Source: Nitrospirillum sp034653275 (lineage in GTDB: Bacteria; Pseudomonadota; Alphaproteobacteria; Azospirillales; Azospirillaceae). From it: a stretch of 64,000 bases of DNA. The notes beneath the pieces are model-generated. The model ran no database searches and had not been told where the DNA came from. It saw only the letters and a list, made by a program, of their open reading frames with translations. A program made the translations under genes and the position numbers. Location of the stretch: contig NZ_JAYEES010000003.1 in NCBI RefSeq assembly GCF_034653275.1, positions 62,001-126,000 on the forward strand. Direction: 5' to 3'. Below are positions 8,392-18,056 of this stretch, one piece after another. Positions within the stretch are counted from its first letter, which is position 1; each line of letters begins with the position of its first letter.

Positions 8392-10338
8392 CTACACCTC
8401 CAACCTGAACCCGACCTCCATCACCTGCTCCGGCGGCAGGTGGAAGTAATCCGACGCTCGCAGGCCCAGGCGCTGCATCAGGTGGTAGGCGGTCCAGATG
8501 GGGCCGGACAGGGCGGGGTTCCGCTCGGCGCGGATCAGCCGCTCGTGCGAGATGTAGTAGGTCACCTCCTCCCGGCAGAAGGCCAGGCCCAGGCGTGCCA
8601 GCCCGCGCATCACCGTGGGCACGTCCGGCTTCTGCATGAAGCCGATGCGCACCGTCACCCGCCAGAAGCCGTTGCCCACCTGCTCCACCGCCAGGCGCTC
8701 ACCGGCCGGCACGCGGGGCCGCTTGGTCGGCACCAGGGTCAGCAGGATGACATGCTCGTGCAGCACGCGGTTGTGGGTGACATGGTGCACCAGCATGGGC
8801 GACACCCGGTCGGCCGTGCGGGTGACGAACACCGCCGTGCCCGGCAGGCGGTGAACCACCGTCTCCTCCACCTGCCGCATGAAGTCGGCGAAGGTGGTGC
8901 CGCCCTCGCTCAGCTTGATCTGCACGACGGCGCTGCCCTTGCGCCAAGCCACCATGAGGAAGGCGATGAAGCCGCCGATGGCCAGCGGTAGCCACCCGCC
9001 CTCCAGCAGCTTGGTGCTATTGGCCACCAGGAAGGCCAGGTCCACGGCGGCGAAGAAGCCCATCATCAGGTTGGTGGGGATGGCTGGCCAGTTCCACAGC
9101 TCACGCATCACCCGGCGCAGCAGGATGGTGGTGATCAGCATGGTGGCCGACACGGCGATGCCGTAGGCGGCGGCCAGCGCCTCGGAATGGCGGAAGCCCA
9201 GCACGATCATCAGGGTCGCCAGCATCAGCAGCCAGTTGACCACGCCCACATAGATCTGGCCGTAGGACTTGCGCGAGGTGGGGGAAATGGACATGCGCGG
9301 CAACAGGCGCAGGGTGATGGCCTGCCGCGTCATGGAAAACACGCCTGAGATCAGCGCCTGGCTGGCGATGACCGTGGCCATGGTGGCCAGGATGACCAGG
9401 GGCACCAGCGCCCAGTCCGGCGCCAGGCGGTAGAAGGGGTTGTCCACCGCCTCGGGTTTGTCCAGCAGCAGGGCGCCCTGGCCCAGGTAATTCAGGATCA
9501 GGGCGGGAAAGACGACAACGAACCAGGCCCGGCGGATGGCGCCGGCGCCGAAGTGGCCCATGTCGGCATACAGGGCCTCCGCCCCCGTCAGCGCCAGGAA
9601 GACGGCGCCGAAAACGGCGAAGGCTACGCCCGGGGCATGCACCAGCAGGTGTTCGGCCGACAGCGGGTTGAAGGCCATCAGGATGTCCGGCCGCTGCACC
9701 ACGTGCCATAGGCCGGCGGCCGCCAGCACGCCGAACCACAGGGCCATGATGGGCCCGAACAGGCGGCCGATGACGCCGGTGCCGCGATACTGGATGGCGA
9801 ACAGGGCCACCAGCACCGCCACGGTCAGGGGCAGGACGAAGGCGCCCAGGTGGCTGTCGGCCACCACCAGGCCTTCCATGGCCGACAGGACCGAGATGGC
9901 CGGGGTGATGGCGCCGTCACCGAACAGCAGGGCGGCGCCGCAGATGCCCAGGAACACCACCATGGGCACCATCTCCTTGGCGCTGGGCGGATGCACCAGG
10001 GACAGGAGCGAGAGGATGCCGCCCTCGCCGTCGTTGTCGGCGCGCAGCACCAGGGCCACGTACTTCACCGCCACGATCAGGATCAGCGCCCAGATGATCA
10101 GGCTGACCACCCCCAGCACGTCGCCCTCGCTGGGCGGGCGGCCGTGATGGGTGACGGCGCCCAGCGCCGTCTGCATGGCATAGAGGGGGGAGGTGCCGAT
10201 GTCGCCGAAGACCACGCCCAGCGCCCCGAGCATCAGCATGCCGCGGCTGCCATGGACATGGCCGTGGCCGTGCTGTTCATGCAGGCCATCGATCGCCGGG
10301 GCACCCCCGTCCTTCGCCATCGGTTCCGCGTTGCTCAT
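8392..10338 (-). CDS. kup: Kup-family low-affinity potassium transporter
   Basis: 648 residues: a His-rich N-terminal tail (HEQHGHGHVHG), then about 12 membrane helices, then a cytoplasmic C-terminal domain. Family signatures include GVVFGDIGTSPLYA near residue 40, the NDGEGGILSLLSL segment and LLFGDGAITPAISVLSA. Kup brings in K+ with protons. The length is close to the usual 620-650. The last residues overlap nothing; the convergent LysR gene ends 24 bases away. The His-rich start is unusual but short. Confidence 0.95.
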   Translation of the reverse strand: MSNAEPMAKDGGAPAIDGLHEQHGHGHVHGSRGMLMLGALGVVFGDIGTSPLYAMQTALGAVTHHGRPPSEGDVLGVVSLIIWALILIVAVKYVALVLRADNDGEGGILSLLSLVHPPSAKEMVPMVVFLGICGAALLFGDGAITPAISVLSAMEGLVVADSHLGAFVLPLTVAVLVALFAIQYRGTGVIGRLFGPIMALWFGVLAAAGLWHVVQRPDILMAFNPLSAEHLLVHAPGVAFAVFGAVFLALTGAEALYADMGHFGAGAIRRAWFVVVFPALILNYLGQGALLLDKPEAVDNPFYRLAPDWALVPLVILATMATVIASQALISGVFSMTRQAITLRLLPRMSISPTSRKSYGQIYVGVVNWLLMLATLMIVLGFRHSEALAAAYGIAVSATMLITTILLRRVMRELWNWPAIPTNLMMGFFAAVDLAFLVANSTKLLEGGWLPLAIGGFIAFLMVAWRKGSAVVQIKLSEGGTTFADFMRQVEETVVHRLPGTAVFVTRTADRVSPMLVHHVTHNRVLHEHVILLTLVPTKRPRVPAGERLAVEQVGNGFWRVTVRIGFMQKPDVPTVMRGLARLGLAFCREEVTYYISHERLIRAERNPALSGPIWTAYHLMQRLGLRASDYFHLPPEQVMEVGFRLEV

Positions 10339-10467
10339 TCGTCCGGTCCCCGCCCCAATCCCCGCAAAGGTCGCCTACCCTAGATAAGCCACCCCGTCCG
10401 ACCTTCTACCGTTGGGGCGGTCGGGGCGGCAATGCGGCGAATGGGGCTTCAAAAACCGGACGCCGGA

Positions 10468-11718
10468 TCAGGAGGCCTTCCTGGTCAGCGGACAGGCGCC
10501 CTTGTCCTGGGCCTGGTACGCCTCCTCGCCCGGGATGGTGCGCAGCAGCTTGTAATAGTCCCAGGGCTTTTTGCTCTCCTCGGGCTTCTTCACCTCGAAC
10601 AGGTACATGTCGTGCACCATGGTGCCGTCCTCGCGCACCGTGCCCTTGGCGAACATGTCGTCCACCGGCAGCTCGCGCATCTTGGCCGCCACCGCCTTGG
10701 CGTCGGTGGTGCCGGCCGCCTTGACGGCCTTCAGGTAATGCAGGACCGAGGAATAGGTTCCGGCCTGGATCATGTTGGGCATGCGCTTCGTCTTCTGGAA
10801 ATAGCGCTCGGCCCATTGCCGGCTGGCGTCGTCGCGATCCCAATAGAAGGCCTCGGTCAGCACCAAGCCCTGCGCCGTCTTCAGGCCCAGGGCATGCACG
10901 TCGCTGAGGGTGAACAGCAGGCCGGCCAGCCGCTGCCCGCCCTTGGCGATGCCGAATTCCGCCGCCTGCTTGATGGCGTTGGTGGTGTCGGTGCCGGCGT
11001 TGGCGAGGCCGATGACCTGGGCCTTGGACGCCTGCGCCTGCAACAGGAAGGAAGAGAAGTCGCTGTTCTGGAAGGGCGCGTTGACCGCTCCCACCACCGT
11101 GCCGCCCTTGGCGGTCACGAAGTCGGTGGTGTCCTTTTCCAGCTGGTGGCCGAAGGCGTAGTCGGCGGTGATGAAGAACCAGGACTTGCCGCCCGATTCC
11201 ACCAGCGCCCCGCCGGTGCCCCGCGCCAGGGCATAGGTGTCGTAGGCCCAGTGGAATCCGGTGGGCGAGCAGGCCTCATTGGTCAGCTTGGACGTCGCCG
11301 CCCCCACCACGATGTCGATCTTGCCCTTGGCCTTGGCCAAATCCTGCACCGCCAGGGCGACGGACGAGGTGGTGAGTTCGCCGATCATGTCGACGGCGTC
11401 GGCGTCGAACCACTGGCGCGCGATGGCGACGCCGGTGTCCGGCTTGTTCTGGTGGTCGGCGCTGAGCAGCACGATCTTGCGCCCCAGCACGCTGCCGCCG
11501 AAATCGTCGATGGCCATTTGCGCCGCGACGACCGAGCCCCGGCCACCGAAATCGGCATAGGTGCCGGACTGGTCGTTCAGGATGCCGATGCGCACCGGCT
11601 TCGCCGTGTCCGCCTCCGGCGCCGCCCGGGCCGCCCCCAGCGCCAGCAGGCCGAGCGCCGCGGCGCCCAGCGTTGCCCCGAGAACCACGCGGCCGCGCCG
11701 TGTCAGAGTTCCGCTCAT
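10468..11718 (-). CDS. ABC transporter periplasmic binding protein, branched-chain amino acid type
   Basis: 416 residues with a signal peptide (RRGRVVLGATLGAAALGLLALGAARA) and then a LivK/Peripla_BP_6 fold: VRIGILNDQSGTYADFGG at the start, GIGELTTSS-type ligand loop and a WFFITADYAFGHQLE segment. It captures a solute in the periplasm and hands it to the LivHM permease. It is divergent from livGFHM at 11912, with a shared 193-base promoter region. Other members of this family bind amides, urea or aromatic acids, so the ligand should not be taken as leucine. Confidence 0.88.
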   Translation of the reverse strand: MSGTLTRRGRVVLGATLGAAALGLLALGAARAAPEADTAKPVRIGILNDQSGTYADFGGRGSVVAAQMAIDDFGGSVLGRKIVLLSADHQNKPDTGVAIARQWFDADAVDMIGELTTSSVALAVQDLAKAKGKIDIVVGAATSKLTNEACSPTGFHWAYDTYALARGTGGALVESGGKSWFFITADYAFGHQLEKDTTDFVTAKGGTVVGAVNAPFQNSDFSSFLLQAQASKAQVIGLANAGTDTTNAIKQAAEFGIAKGGQRLAGLLFTLSDVHALGLKTAQGLVLTEAFYWDRDDASRQWAERYFQKTKRMPNMIQAGTYSSVLHYLKAVKAAGTTDAKAVAAKMRELPVDDMFAKGTVREDGTMVHDMYLFEVKKPEESKKPWDYYKLLRTIPGEEAYQAQDKGACPLTRKAS

Positions 11719-11911
11719 CCGGTTCCTCCCGATATCGTTATGGTCGGCGCCCGACCCTGCCGATCCCGGCGCCGCAGGGCATCACTATGCCCCATCCCGG
11801 GCGATCCGGGAATGCAACACCTTGAAATATCTTGATGCGCTGGGCCTAATGGTCGTGGGAGACGGAAGGGCCGGCGGCAAAGCCGGCGAGGATGCGCGAC
11901 AGGGCGGGCCA

Positions 11912-12688
11912 ATGACCGAGGCGATGATGGACGTGGTCCTGGAAACGCGGGGGCTGACCAAGTCCTTCCGGGGGTTTACCGCCGTGCGCGACCTGGACTT
12001 CACCGTGCGCCGGGGCACCATCCACGCCCTGATCGGGCCCAATGGCGCCGGCAAGACCACCGTGTTCAACCTGCTGACCAAGTTCCTGGCGCCGACCGCC
12101 GGCCACATCCTGCATGACGGCGTGGACATCACCGGCGCCAACCCGGCCGCCATCGCCCGGCGGGGCATCGTCCGCTCCTTCCAGATCTCCGCCACCTTCC
12201 CCCACCTGACGGCGCTGGAAAATGTACGCGTGGCGCTGCAACGGCGCACGCCCGGCCGTTTCCACTTCTGGCGGCCGGAATCCACATTGGCCGCGCTGAA
12301 CGACCAGGCATTGGCCCTGCTGGCCGAGGTCGGGCTGGAGGCGCGCGCCCAAGAACCGGCTGGCACCCTGCCCTACGGCGGCAAGAAGGCGCTGGAGATC
12401 GCCACCACCCTGGCCCTGGACCCCGACGTGCTGCTGCTGGATGAGCCGCTGGCCGGCATGGGGCGGGAGGACGTGGCCCGCACCGCCGCCCTGATCCGCC
12501 GCGCGGCGCAACGGGAAAGCGGCCGGCGCACGGTGGTGATGGTGGAGCATAACCTGGGCGTGGTCGCCGACCTGTCGGACCGCATCACCGTGTTGCAGCG
12601 GGGGGAAATCCTGGCCGAGGGGACCTACGCCGACATCGCCGCCGACCGCGCGGTGCGCGAGGCCTACATGGGGACCGGGCATGCCTGA
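11912..12688 (+). CDS. livG: ABC transporter ATPase, LivG type
   Basis: 258 residues. Walker A GPNGAGKTT, an LivG-like insertion (RSFQISATFPHLTALENVRVAL), a signature replaced by LPYGGKKALEIA, and Walker B VLLLDEPLAGMG. The start at 11912 gives the usual LivG length; a reading from 11561 overlaps the divergent binding-protein gene and is rejected. The 8-base overlap with the next gene (ATGCCTGA) indicates coupled translation. It energises uptake through LivH/LivM. The signature LPYGGKK departs from the common LSYGEQR form. Confidence 0.9.
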   Translation: MTEAMMDVVLETRGLTKSFRGFTAVRDLDFTVRRGTIHALIGPNGAGKTTVFNLLTKFLAPTAGHILHDGVDITGANPAAIARRGIVRSFQISATFPHLTALENVRVALQRRTPGRFHFWRPESTLAALNDQALALLAEVGLEARAQEPAGTLPYGGKKALEIATTLALDPDVLLLDEPLAGMGREDVARTAALIRRAAQRESGRRTVVMVEHNLGVVADLSDRITVLQRGEILAEGTYADIAADRAVREAYMGTGHA

Positions 12689-13385
12689 GACGATGCTGTC
12701 GGTCAGCGACCTGGACGGCCATTACGGCGACAGCCAGGTGCTGCACGGCGTCGACTTCAGCATCCGGACGGGGGAGCTCGTGACCTTGGTCGGCCGCAAT
12801 GGCGCGGGCAAGACCAGCACCCTGCGCGCCATCATGGGCCTGTTGCCCCGCCGTAGCGGCTCCATCGAATTGAACGGTCGGCAGTTGATCGGCCTGCCGC
12901 CGCACCGCATCGCCCGCGCCGGCATCGGCTACGTCCCTGACGACCGGGGTATTTTCGCCACCCTGTCGGTGGCGGAGAATCTGGCCCTGCCACCCCGCAC
13001 CCGGGCCGGGGCCCTCAGCGACGATGAGATCGACGCCCTGTTCCCCCGCCTGAAGGAACGCCGCGCCAGCCCCGGCACCAAGCTGTCGGGCGGGGAACAG
13101 CAGATGCTGGCCATCGCCCGCGCCCTTCGCACCGGCGCCCGCCTGTTGTTGCTGGATGAACCGACGGAGGGGCTGGCCCCCGTCATCGTGCAGCAGATCG
13201 GCGCGATCCTGCGCGACCTGAAGGCGCGCGGCCACACCGTGCTGCTGGTGGAGCAGAACGTGCATTTCGCCGCGTCCGTGGCCGACCGCCATATCGTCAT
13301 GGAAAACGGCCGGGTGGTGGACACGTTGGACAATGCCGAGCTGGCGGCCGACCCCGGCCGGCTGGACCGCTTCCTGGGTGTTTAG
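12681..13385 (+). CDS. livF: ABC transporter ATPase, LivF type
   Basis: 234 residues, the standard LivF size. Walker A GRNGAGKTS, signature LSGGEQQMLAIARAL and Walker B LLLLDEPTEGLAP are intact, and YVPDDRGIFATLSVAENL is the family-typical Q-loop region (here with D in YVPDDRG). It starts inside the end of livG and is followed by livH after a 96-base gap, so the four genes probably form one transcript. Confidence 0.92.
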   Translation: MPETMLSVSDLDGHYGDSQVLHGVDFSIRTGELVTLVGRNGAGKTSTLRAIMGLLPRRSGSIELNGRQLIGLPPHRIARAGIGYVPDDRGIFATLSVAENLALPPRTRAGALSDDEIDALFPRLKERRASPGTKLSGGEQQMLAIARALRTGARLLLLDEPTEGLAPVIVQQIGAILRDLKARGHTVLLVEQNVHFAASVADRHIVMENGRVVDTLDNAELAADPGRLDRFLGV

Positions 13386-13481
13386 GCCAAGGCCGGCGAC
13401 CCCGTGAGTACCGAAGGGCGGAACGAGGATAAGCCAAGCGGGGGGATGCCCGCGCCCGGCGTTCGAGGGAGAAACGAAAGC

Positions 13482-14351
13482 ATGTCCGTCCAGATCCTGT
13501 CCGGCCAATTGCTGCTGGGCCTCATCAACGGCGCCTTCTACGCCCTGCTGAGCCTGGGGCTGGCCGTGATCTTCGGCGTGCTGGGCATCATCAACTTCGC
13601 CCACGGCGCCTTCTACATGGTGGGGGCCTTCGCCGCCTGGGGCCTGGCGACGTATCTCGACATCGGCTATTGGCCGGCCCTGGTGCTGGTGCCCCTGACA
13701 CTGGGAGTCCTGGGCATGGCGGTGGAACGGCTGATGCTGAAGCGCCTGGCGGGGCTGGACCCGCTGTACGGCCTGCTGGCCACCTTCGGTCTGGCCCTGG
13801 TGCTGGAGGGGACGTTCCGGCAAATCTACGGCTCCTCCGGTCAACCCTACCCCGTGCCGGACGCGTTGCAGGGCGGGGTGAATTTGGGCTTCATGTTCCT
13901 GCCGCTCTATCGCGGCTGGGTGGTCGCGGCCTCCATCGTCGTCTGCCTGGCCACCTGGCTGGCCATCGAGCGCACGGCCCTGGGCGCCCGCCTGCGCGCG
14001 GCGACGGAACGGCCGGACGTGGCCCAGGCCCTGGGCCTCAACGTGCCCCTGCTGGTCACCGTCACCTTCGGCGTGGCGGTGGCGCTGGCCGCCTTCGCCG
14101 GTGTCATGGCCGCCCCCGTCTACCAGGCCAACCCCCTGATGGGCAGCAACCTGATCATCGTCGTCTTCGCCGTGGTGGTCGTCGGCGGCATGGGGTCGCT
14201 GTTCGGCGCCATCGTCAGCGGTTATGGCCTGGGCTTGGCCGAAGGGTTGACCAAGGTGTTCTATCCCCCCGCCGCCAACATCGTTGTGTTCGTCATCATG
14301 GCATGCGTGCTGATGGTGCGCCCCGCCGGGCTGTTCGGGCGGGCCACCTGA
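13482..14351 (+). CDS. livH: ABC transporter permease, LivH type
   Basis: 289 residues of membrane helices. The opening LLLGLINGAFYALLSLGLAVIFGVLGIINFAHGAFYMVGAF is the LivH signature, and GSNLIIVVFAVVVVGGMGS carries the ATPase-contact loop. The start at 13482 follows GAGGGAG at 13465-13471; an in-frame GTG at 13404 would add 26 non-hydrophobic residues. Its stop shares one base with the livM start (TGATG). Confidence 0.92.
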   Translation: MSVQILSGQLLLGLINGAFYALLSLGLAVIFGVLGIINFAHGAFYMVGAFAAWGLATYLDIGYWPALVLVPLTLGVLGMAVERLMLKRLAGLDPLYGLLATFGLALVLEGTFRQIYGSSGQPYPVPDALQGGVNLGFMFLPLYRGWVVAASIVVCLATWLAIERTALGARLRAATERPDVAQALGLNVPLLVTVTFGVAVALAAFAGVMAAPVYQANPLMGSNLIIVVFAVVVVGGMGSLFGAIVSGYGLGLAEGLTKVFYPPAANIVVFVIMACVLMVRPAGLFGRAT

Positions 14352-15277
14352 TGCGCGCGTCCCCCCTCGCCATCCTGGCCCTGGTCGCCCTGGCCCTGCT
14401 GGTGGCCGCCCCCTGGGTGGTCTATCCCGCCTTTTTGATGAAGGCGCTGTGCTTCGCCCTGTTCGCCGCCGCCTTCAACCTGTTGCTGGGCTATGCCGGC
14501 CTGCTGTCTTTCGGCCATGCCGCCTTCTTCGGCGGGGCGGCCTATGTCACCGCCCACGCCGCCAAGGTTTGGGGCTGGCCGCCGGAGCTGGCCATCCTGG
14601 GCGGCACGCTGGCCGCCGCGGCACTGGGCCTGGTCCTGGGCGCGCTGGCCATCCGCCGCCAGGGCATCTATTTCGCCATGACCACGCTGGCCCTGGCGCA
14701 GATGCTGTTCTTCCTGTTCCTGCAAGCCCCCTTCACCGGCGGTGAGGACGGCATCCAGGCCGTGCCCCAGGGCCGACTGTTGGGCCTGGTCGACCTCGGC
14801 CAGCCCACCGGCGCCTATTACGCCGTGTTGGCCATCGTGGCCCTGGGGCACCTGGCGCTCCACCGCATCGTCCATTCGCCCTTCGGCCAGGTGCTGAAGG
14901 CGGTGCGCGACAACGAGGCCCGCGCCCGGTCCCTGGGCTATGAGGTCGACCGCTACAAGCTGGCGGCCTTCGTGCTGTCGGCCACCTTTTCCGGCCTGGC
15001 CGGCGGCACCAAGGCCCTGGTCTTCCAGATCGCCACCCTGACCGACGTGCAGTGGCAGATGTCGGGCGAGGTGGTGCTGATGACCCTGCTGGGCGGCATC
15101 GGCACCATGGCAGGCCCGGCGGTGGGCGCCTTCCTCTCCGTCGGGCTGGAAAGCGCGCTCGCCACCAGCGGCCTGCCCGTCGCCGCCTTCATCGGCGCCG
15201 TCTTCATCGCCTGCGTCCTGGTCTTCCGCCGGGGCCTGGTGGGCGAGATCGGGGCGCGGCTGAAGATCAGGATTTGA
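14351..15277 (+). CDS. livM: ABC transporter permease, LivM type
   Basis: 308 residues with the LivM hallmarks NLLLGYAGLLSFGHAAFFGGAAY near residue 40, GIYFAMTTLALAQM, and the ATPase-contact segment GEVVLMTLLGGIGTMAGP. It pairs with LivH to form the membrane channel. The one-base overlap with livH fixes the start at 14351; the longer open frame upstream is a shadow within livH. Confidence 0.92.
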   Translation: MRASPLAILALVALALLVAAPWVVYPAFLMKALCFALFAAAFNLLLGYAGLLSFGHAAFFGGAAYVTAHAAKVWGWPPELAILGGTLAAAALGLVLGALAIRRQGIYFAMTTLALAQMLFFLFLQAPFTGGEDGIQAVPQGRLLGLVDLGQPTGAYYAVLAIVALGHLALHRIVHSPFGQVLKAVRDNEARARSLGYEVDRYKLAAFVLSATFSGLAGGTKALVFQIATLTDVQWQMSGEVVLMTLLGGIGTMAGPAVGAFLSVGLESALATSGLPVAAFIGAVFIACVLVFRRGLVGEIGARLKIRI

Positions 15278-15341
15278 AAACAATCTGCGGCTTGCGTTTG
15301 GTGGGAAAGAATACCACCATATTGGAGACATGGAGGGTGCC

Positions 15342-15635
15342 ATGACCAAATCGAGCACGGTCGCCAAACTCAGCATCGCGCTCACGCCGGAACTGGCGGA
15401 CGCGGTGAAAAGCGCGGTCGCCAGCGGCGACTACGCGTCGGACAGTGAGGTCATCCGCGAGGCTCTGCGCGAATGGAAACAGCGCCGCGCCCCGGTTCTG
15501 CATGGGGAAACGGAACTGCGCCGTTTGTGGGCGGAGGGTTTGGCCAGCGGCGCCGGCCGGTTCGACGATATTGACGCCATCAAGCGCGAGGCCAGGCGGC
15601 GCCTTGAAAGCCGCACGGCGTCGACCAAGAACTGA
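15342..15635 (+). CDS. parD: ParD-like ribbon-helix-helix antitoxin
   Basis: 97 residues. The N-terminal part (KLSIALTPELADAVKSAVASGDYASDSEVIREALREW) is a ribbon-helix-helix DNA-binding domain of the ParD/CopG type; the C-terminal tail is charged and would wrap the toxin. GGAGG at 15332-15336 supports the ATG at 15342 rather than the ATG at 15330. The ParE toxin follows after 8 bases. The pair is expected to repress its own promoter, which would lie in the AT-richer stretch 15278-15330. Confidence 0.9.
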   Translation: MTKSSTVAKLSIALTPELADAVKSAVASGDYASDSEVIREALREWKQRRAPVLHGETELRRLWAEGLASGAGRFDDIDAIKREARRRLESRTASTKN

Positions 15636-15643
15636 GGGCCCCT

Positions 15644-15931
15644 TTGGCGCGCGTCATCCGCACGGCGCAGGCCGAAGAAGACCTGATGGACATCTGGATC
15701 CATATCGCCCAGGACAATCCCCAGGCGGCGGACGCGCTGCTCACCCGGATTGACCACGCTTGTTGGCGGTTGGCGGCTTACCCGGGCATGGGACCTGCCC
15801 GGCCCGATTTGGCACCAGGCCTGCGGTATACGGTTGTCGGCGCTTATCTCATCCTTTATCGCATCGCCGGCCCCAATATCGAAGTCGTGCGCGTCATCCA
15901 TGGTGCCCGGCATCTACCGGATATCTTTTAA
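15644..15931 (+). CDS. parE: ParE-like toxin (RelE/ParE fold)
   Basis: 95 residues starting at a TTG codon preceded by GAGGG at 15634-15638. The sequence (AEEDLMDIWIHIAQDNPQAAD, YPGMGPARPDLAPGLRYTVVGAYLILYRI, VVRVIHGARHLPDIF) is typical of ParE, which poisons DNA gyrase in characterised members. It is translationally linked to the parD gene ahead of it. The rare TTG start fits lower toxin output relative to antitoxin. Confidence 0.92.
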   Translation: MARVIRTAQAEEDLMDIWIHIAQDNPQAADALLTRIDHACWRLAAYPGMGPARPDLAPGLRYTVVGAYLILYRIAGPNIEVVRVIHGARHLPDIF

Positions 15932-15986
15932 CTCACCCCCCCAGATGTGGGCCGAAGCCCGGTGGCGGCGACGCTGGCATCGAGGC

Positions 15987-18008
15987 CTAGCGGGCGGCCT
16001 TCACGAGCCTGGTCACCGCCGGCAGGATGGCGAACTCCAGCTCGGCGCCCGGCTCCGCCGCCTCCGCCAGCGCCTTCTCGGCCGCGGCACGACCGGCCAG
16101 GGGCTGGCCCGTGGCCACGGCGTCGGCGGCGGCCAGCCCAACCTCGGCCAAGCGGGTCAGCTTGGCCGCCGGCCCGGCCAGTTCCGCCAGCAACGGTGTG
16201 GCCTGGCGGAAAGGAGCCAGCAGCGTCTCCGCCGTCCGCCAACGCTCCAGCAGGCTGCGCACCTGCGTCCGGGCTACGGTGTCGCCGGGCTGGGCGATGA
16301 GGCGGTCGACCGCCAGGCCGAACTCCCGCGCCACCGCGCTTTCCGCCGGGATGGCATCCACCAGGCGGTTCAGGGGCGTGGACTGCACGGCGTCCGGCCG
16401 CTGGGTGGAGCGGTTGTAGTCCTTCAGCGGCTCCACCGCCTGGGCCAGGGGCCAGACGGCGCCCACCCCCGCCGGTCCCGCCACCCGGGCCAGCATGGCG
16501 TCATGCGCCGCCCGGTGCCGCGACCCGGCGGCGGCCAGGTCGTCGGCCACGGTCGCCAGGCGGGCGTACATGGCGGGAACGTCCCCCGTCATATCCTTGG
16601 GCGACCACAGCTTTTCCGCCACCACGGCGGCGCGGGGCCACAAGCGGATATCCAGGTTCTCCGGCGACAGCCGCTCGCTCCAGGCGCAGGCCTCACCGCC
16701 CAGGATCAGGCCCTCCAGCCCCACCGGCAGGTTCTCCGGCATGGGGTCGGCGGCGTAGTGGCGGCCGGCCGGCCAGCTCAAGTCCAGGTAATAGGGGGCG
16801 GAGAGGATGCCGGCATGGCCCGCCAGCGCCGCCTTCCTCAGCGATTCCGCGTCGCGCCAGGACTGCACCACCACGTCCTTGGGCATATCGCCGTCCATGA
16901 TCTCGTCCCAGCCGATGGCATGCTTGCCATGGTGGGCGACGATGGCCTGCACCTTGGTGGTGAACAGGGCCTGCAAGGCGGCGGTGTCCTTCAGCCCATG
17001 GGTCTTCATGTAGGCCTGGACGGCGGGGCTGGCCTTCCACTGTTCGCCGTTCACCTCGTCCCCGCCGATGTGGAAGTAAGGATCGGGGAACAGCGCGGTC
17101 ATTTCGCCAACGAGACGATCCAGGAATTGGTACGTGCTATCGCGCGTCGGGTCCAGCGCCGGGTCGAAGACGCCCCAGTGTCGCTCGATGGCGTAGGGGC
17201 CTGGCGCGCTGGCCAGCTCCGGATAACCCACCAGCCAGACGGTGGTGTGGCCGGGCATGTCGAATTCCGGTACGACGCGGATGCCCCGGTCGGCGGCATA
17301 GCGGATGACCTGGCGCACCTGGTCCTGGGTGTAGAAATCACCATCCGAGCCCAGCTGGTGCAGCCTGGGGAAGACCTTGCTTTCCACACGGAAGCCCTGG
17401 TTGTCGCTGAGGTGCCAGTGCAGCACGTTCAGCTTCACCGCCTGCATCAGGTCGATGGTGCGCTCCACCGTGGCGATGGGCATGAAGTGGCGCGAGACGT
17501 CCAGCAGCAGCCCGCGCCAGGGGAAGCGCGGCTGGTCATGGACGGTCACCGCCGGCACGGCCCAGCCCTGGGGACCATTGGCCACCAATTGGGCGAAGGT
17601 GGCGACACCCCGGTTGATGCCGATGGATGTCGCGGCCGTGATGCTGGCGCCGCCAGGCGTCACGGTCAGGGTATAGGCCTCATCCTCCTTGGGCGCCGGC
17701 ACGGCGGCGCTGACGCCCGTCACCGTCAGGGTCAGGGTGGCCTGGCCTTTGGTCACCGGCGCGCCGGCCAGGAACTGCCCGGTCTTGGCCGACAGGCGCT
17801 GGATCAGGGTGCGGGCGGCGGCGTCCAGGTGCGGATCGGCAGGCCCCGCCAGCGCCACCGTGAAGCCGCCATCCACCAGCAGCAGGCCCGTGCCCGCGCT
17901 CATGGCCGCCGGCAGGGGCATGAGCGTCGCCTGCTGGGCGTAGGCGGCGGGACCGACACTGGCGGCCATCAGGGTCACGCCGGAGACAAGCAAGGCCTTC
18001 AGTCGCAT
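15987..18008 (-). CDS. Secreted beta-N-acetylhexosaminidase, glycoside hydrolase family 20
   Basis: 673 residues with a signal peptide (MRLKALLVSGVTLMAASVG then AYAQQA). An N-terminal GH20b-like domain precedes the TIM-barrel with RGLLLDVSRHFMP, LHWHLSDNQGFR, the EFDMPGHT segment and the catalytic Asp317-Glu318 pair in HIGGDE. GH20 enzymes release GlcNAc from chito-oligosaccharides by substrate-assisted catalysis; the Asp positions the acetamide and the Glu is the acid. It is the third gene after nagF and nagE, 48 bases from the latter, so exported hydrolysis feeds the PTS. A C-terminal helical extension of about 150 residues is also present. Confidence 0.93.
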   Translation of the reverse strand: MRLKALLVSGVTLMAASVGPAAYAQQATLMPLPAAMSAGTGLLLVDGGFTVALAGPADPHLDAAARTLIQRLSAKTGQFLAGAPVTKGQATLTLTVTGVSAAVPAPKEDEAYTLTVTPGGASITAATSIGINRGVATFAQLVANGPQGWAVPAVTVHDQPRFPWRGLLLDVSRHFMPIATVERTIDLMQAVKLNVLHWHLSDNQGFRVESKVFPRLHQLGSDGDFYTQDQVRQVIRYAADRGIRVVPEFDMPGHTTVWLVGYPELASAPGPYAIERHWGVFDPALDPTRDSTYQFLDRLVGEMTALFPDPYFHIGGDEVNGEQWKASPAVQAYMKTHGLKDTAALQALFTTKVQAIVAHHGKHAIGWDEIMDGDMPKDVVVQSWRDAESLRKAALAGHAGILSAPYYLDLSWPAGRHYAADPMPENLPVGLEGLILGGEACAWSERLSPENLDIRLWPRAAVVAEKLWSPKDMTGDVPAMYARLATVADDLAAAGSRHRAAHDAMLARVAGPAGVGAVWPLAQAVEPLKDYNRSTQRPDAVQSTPLNRLVDAIPAESAVAREFGLAVDRLIAQPGDTVARTQVRSLLERWRTAETLLAPFRQATPLLAELAGPAAKLTRLAEVGLAAADAVATGQPLAGRAAAEKALAEAAEPGAELEFAILPAVTRLVKAAR

Positions 18009-18056
18009 GGGTAAATGCCCTTGAGGAAAGCGGAAGCGTGGAAGCGGGATGGGCCG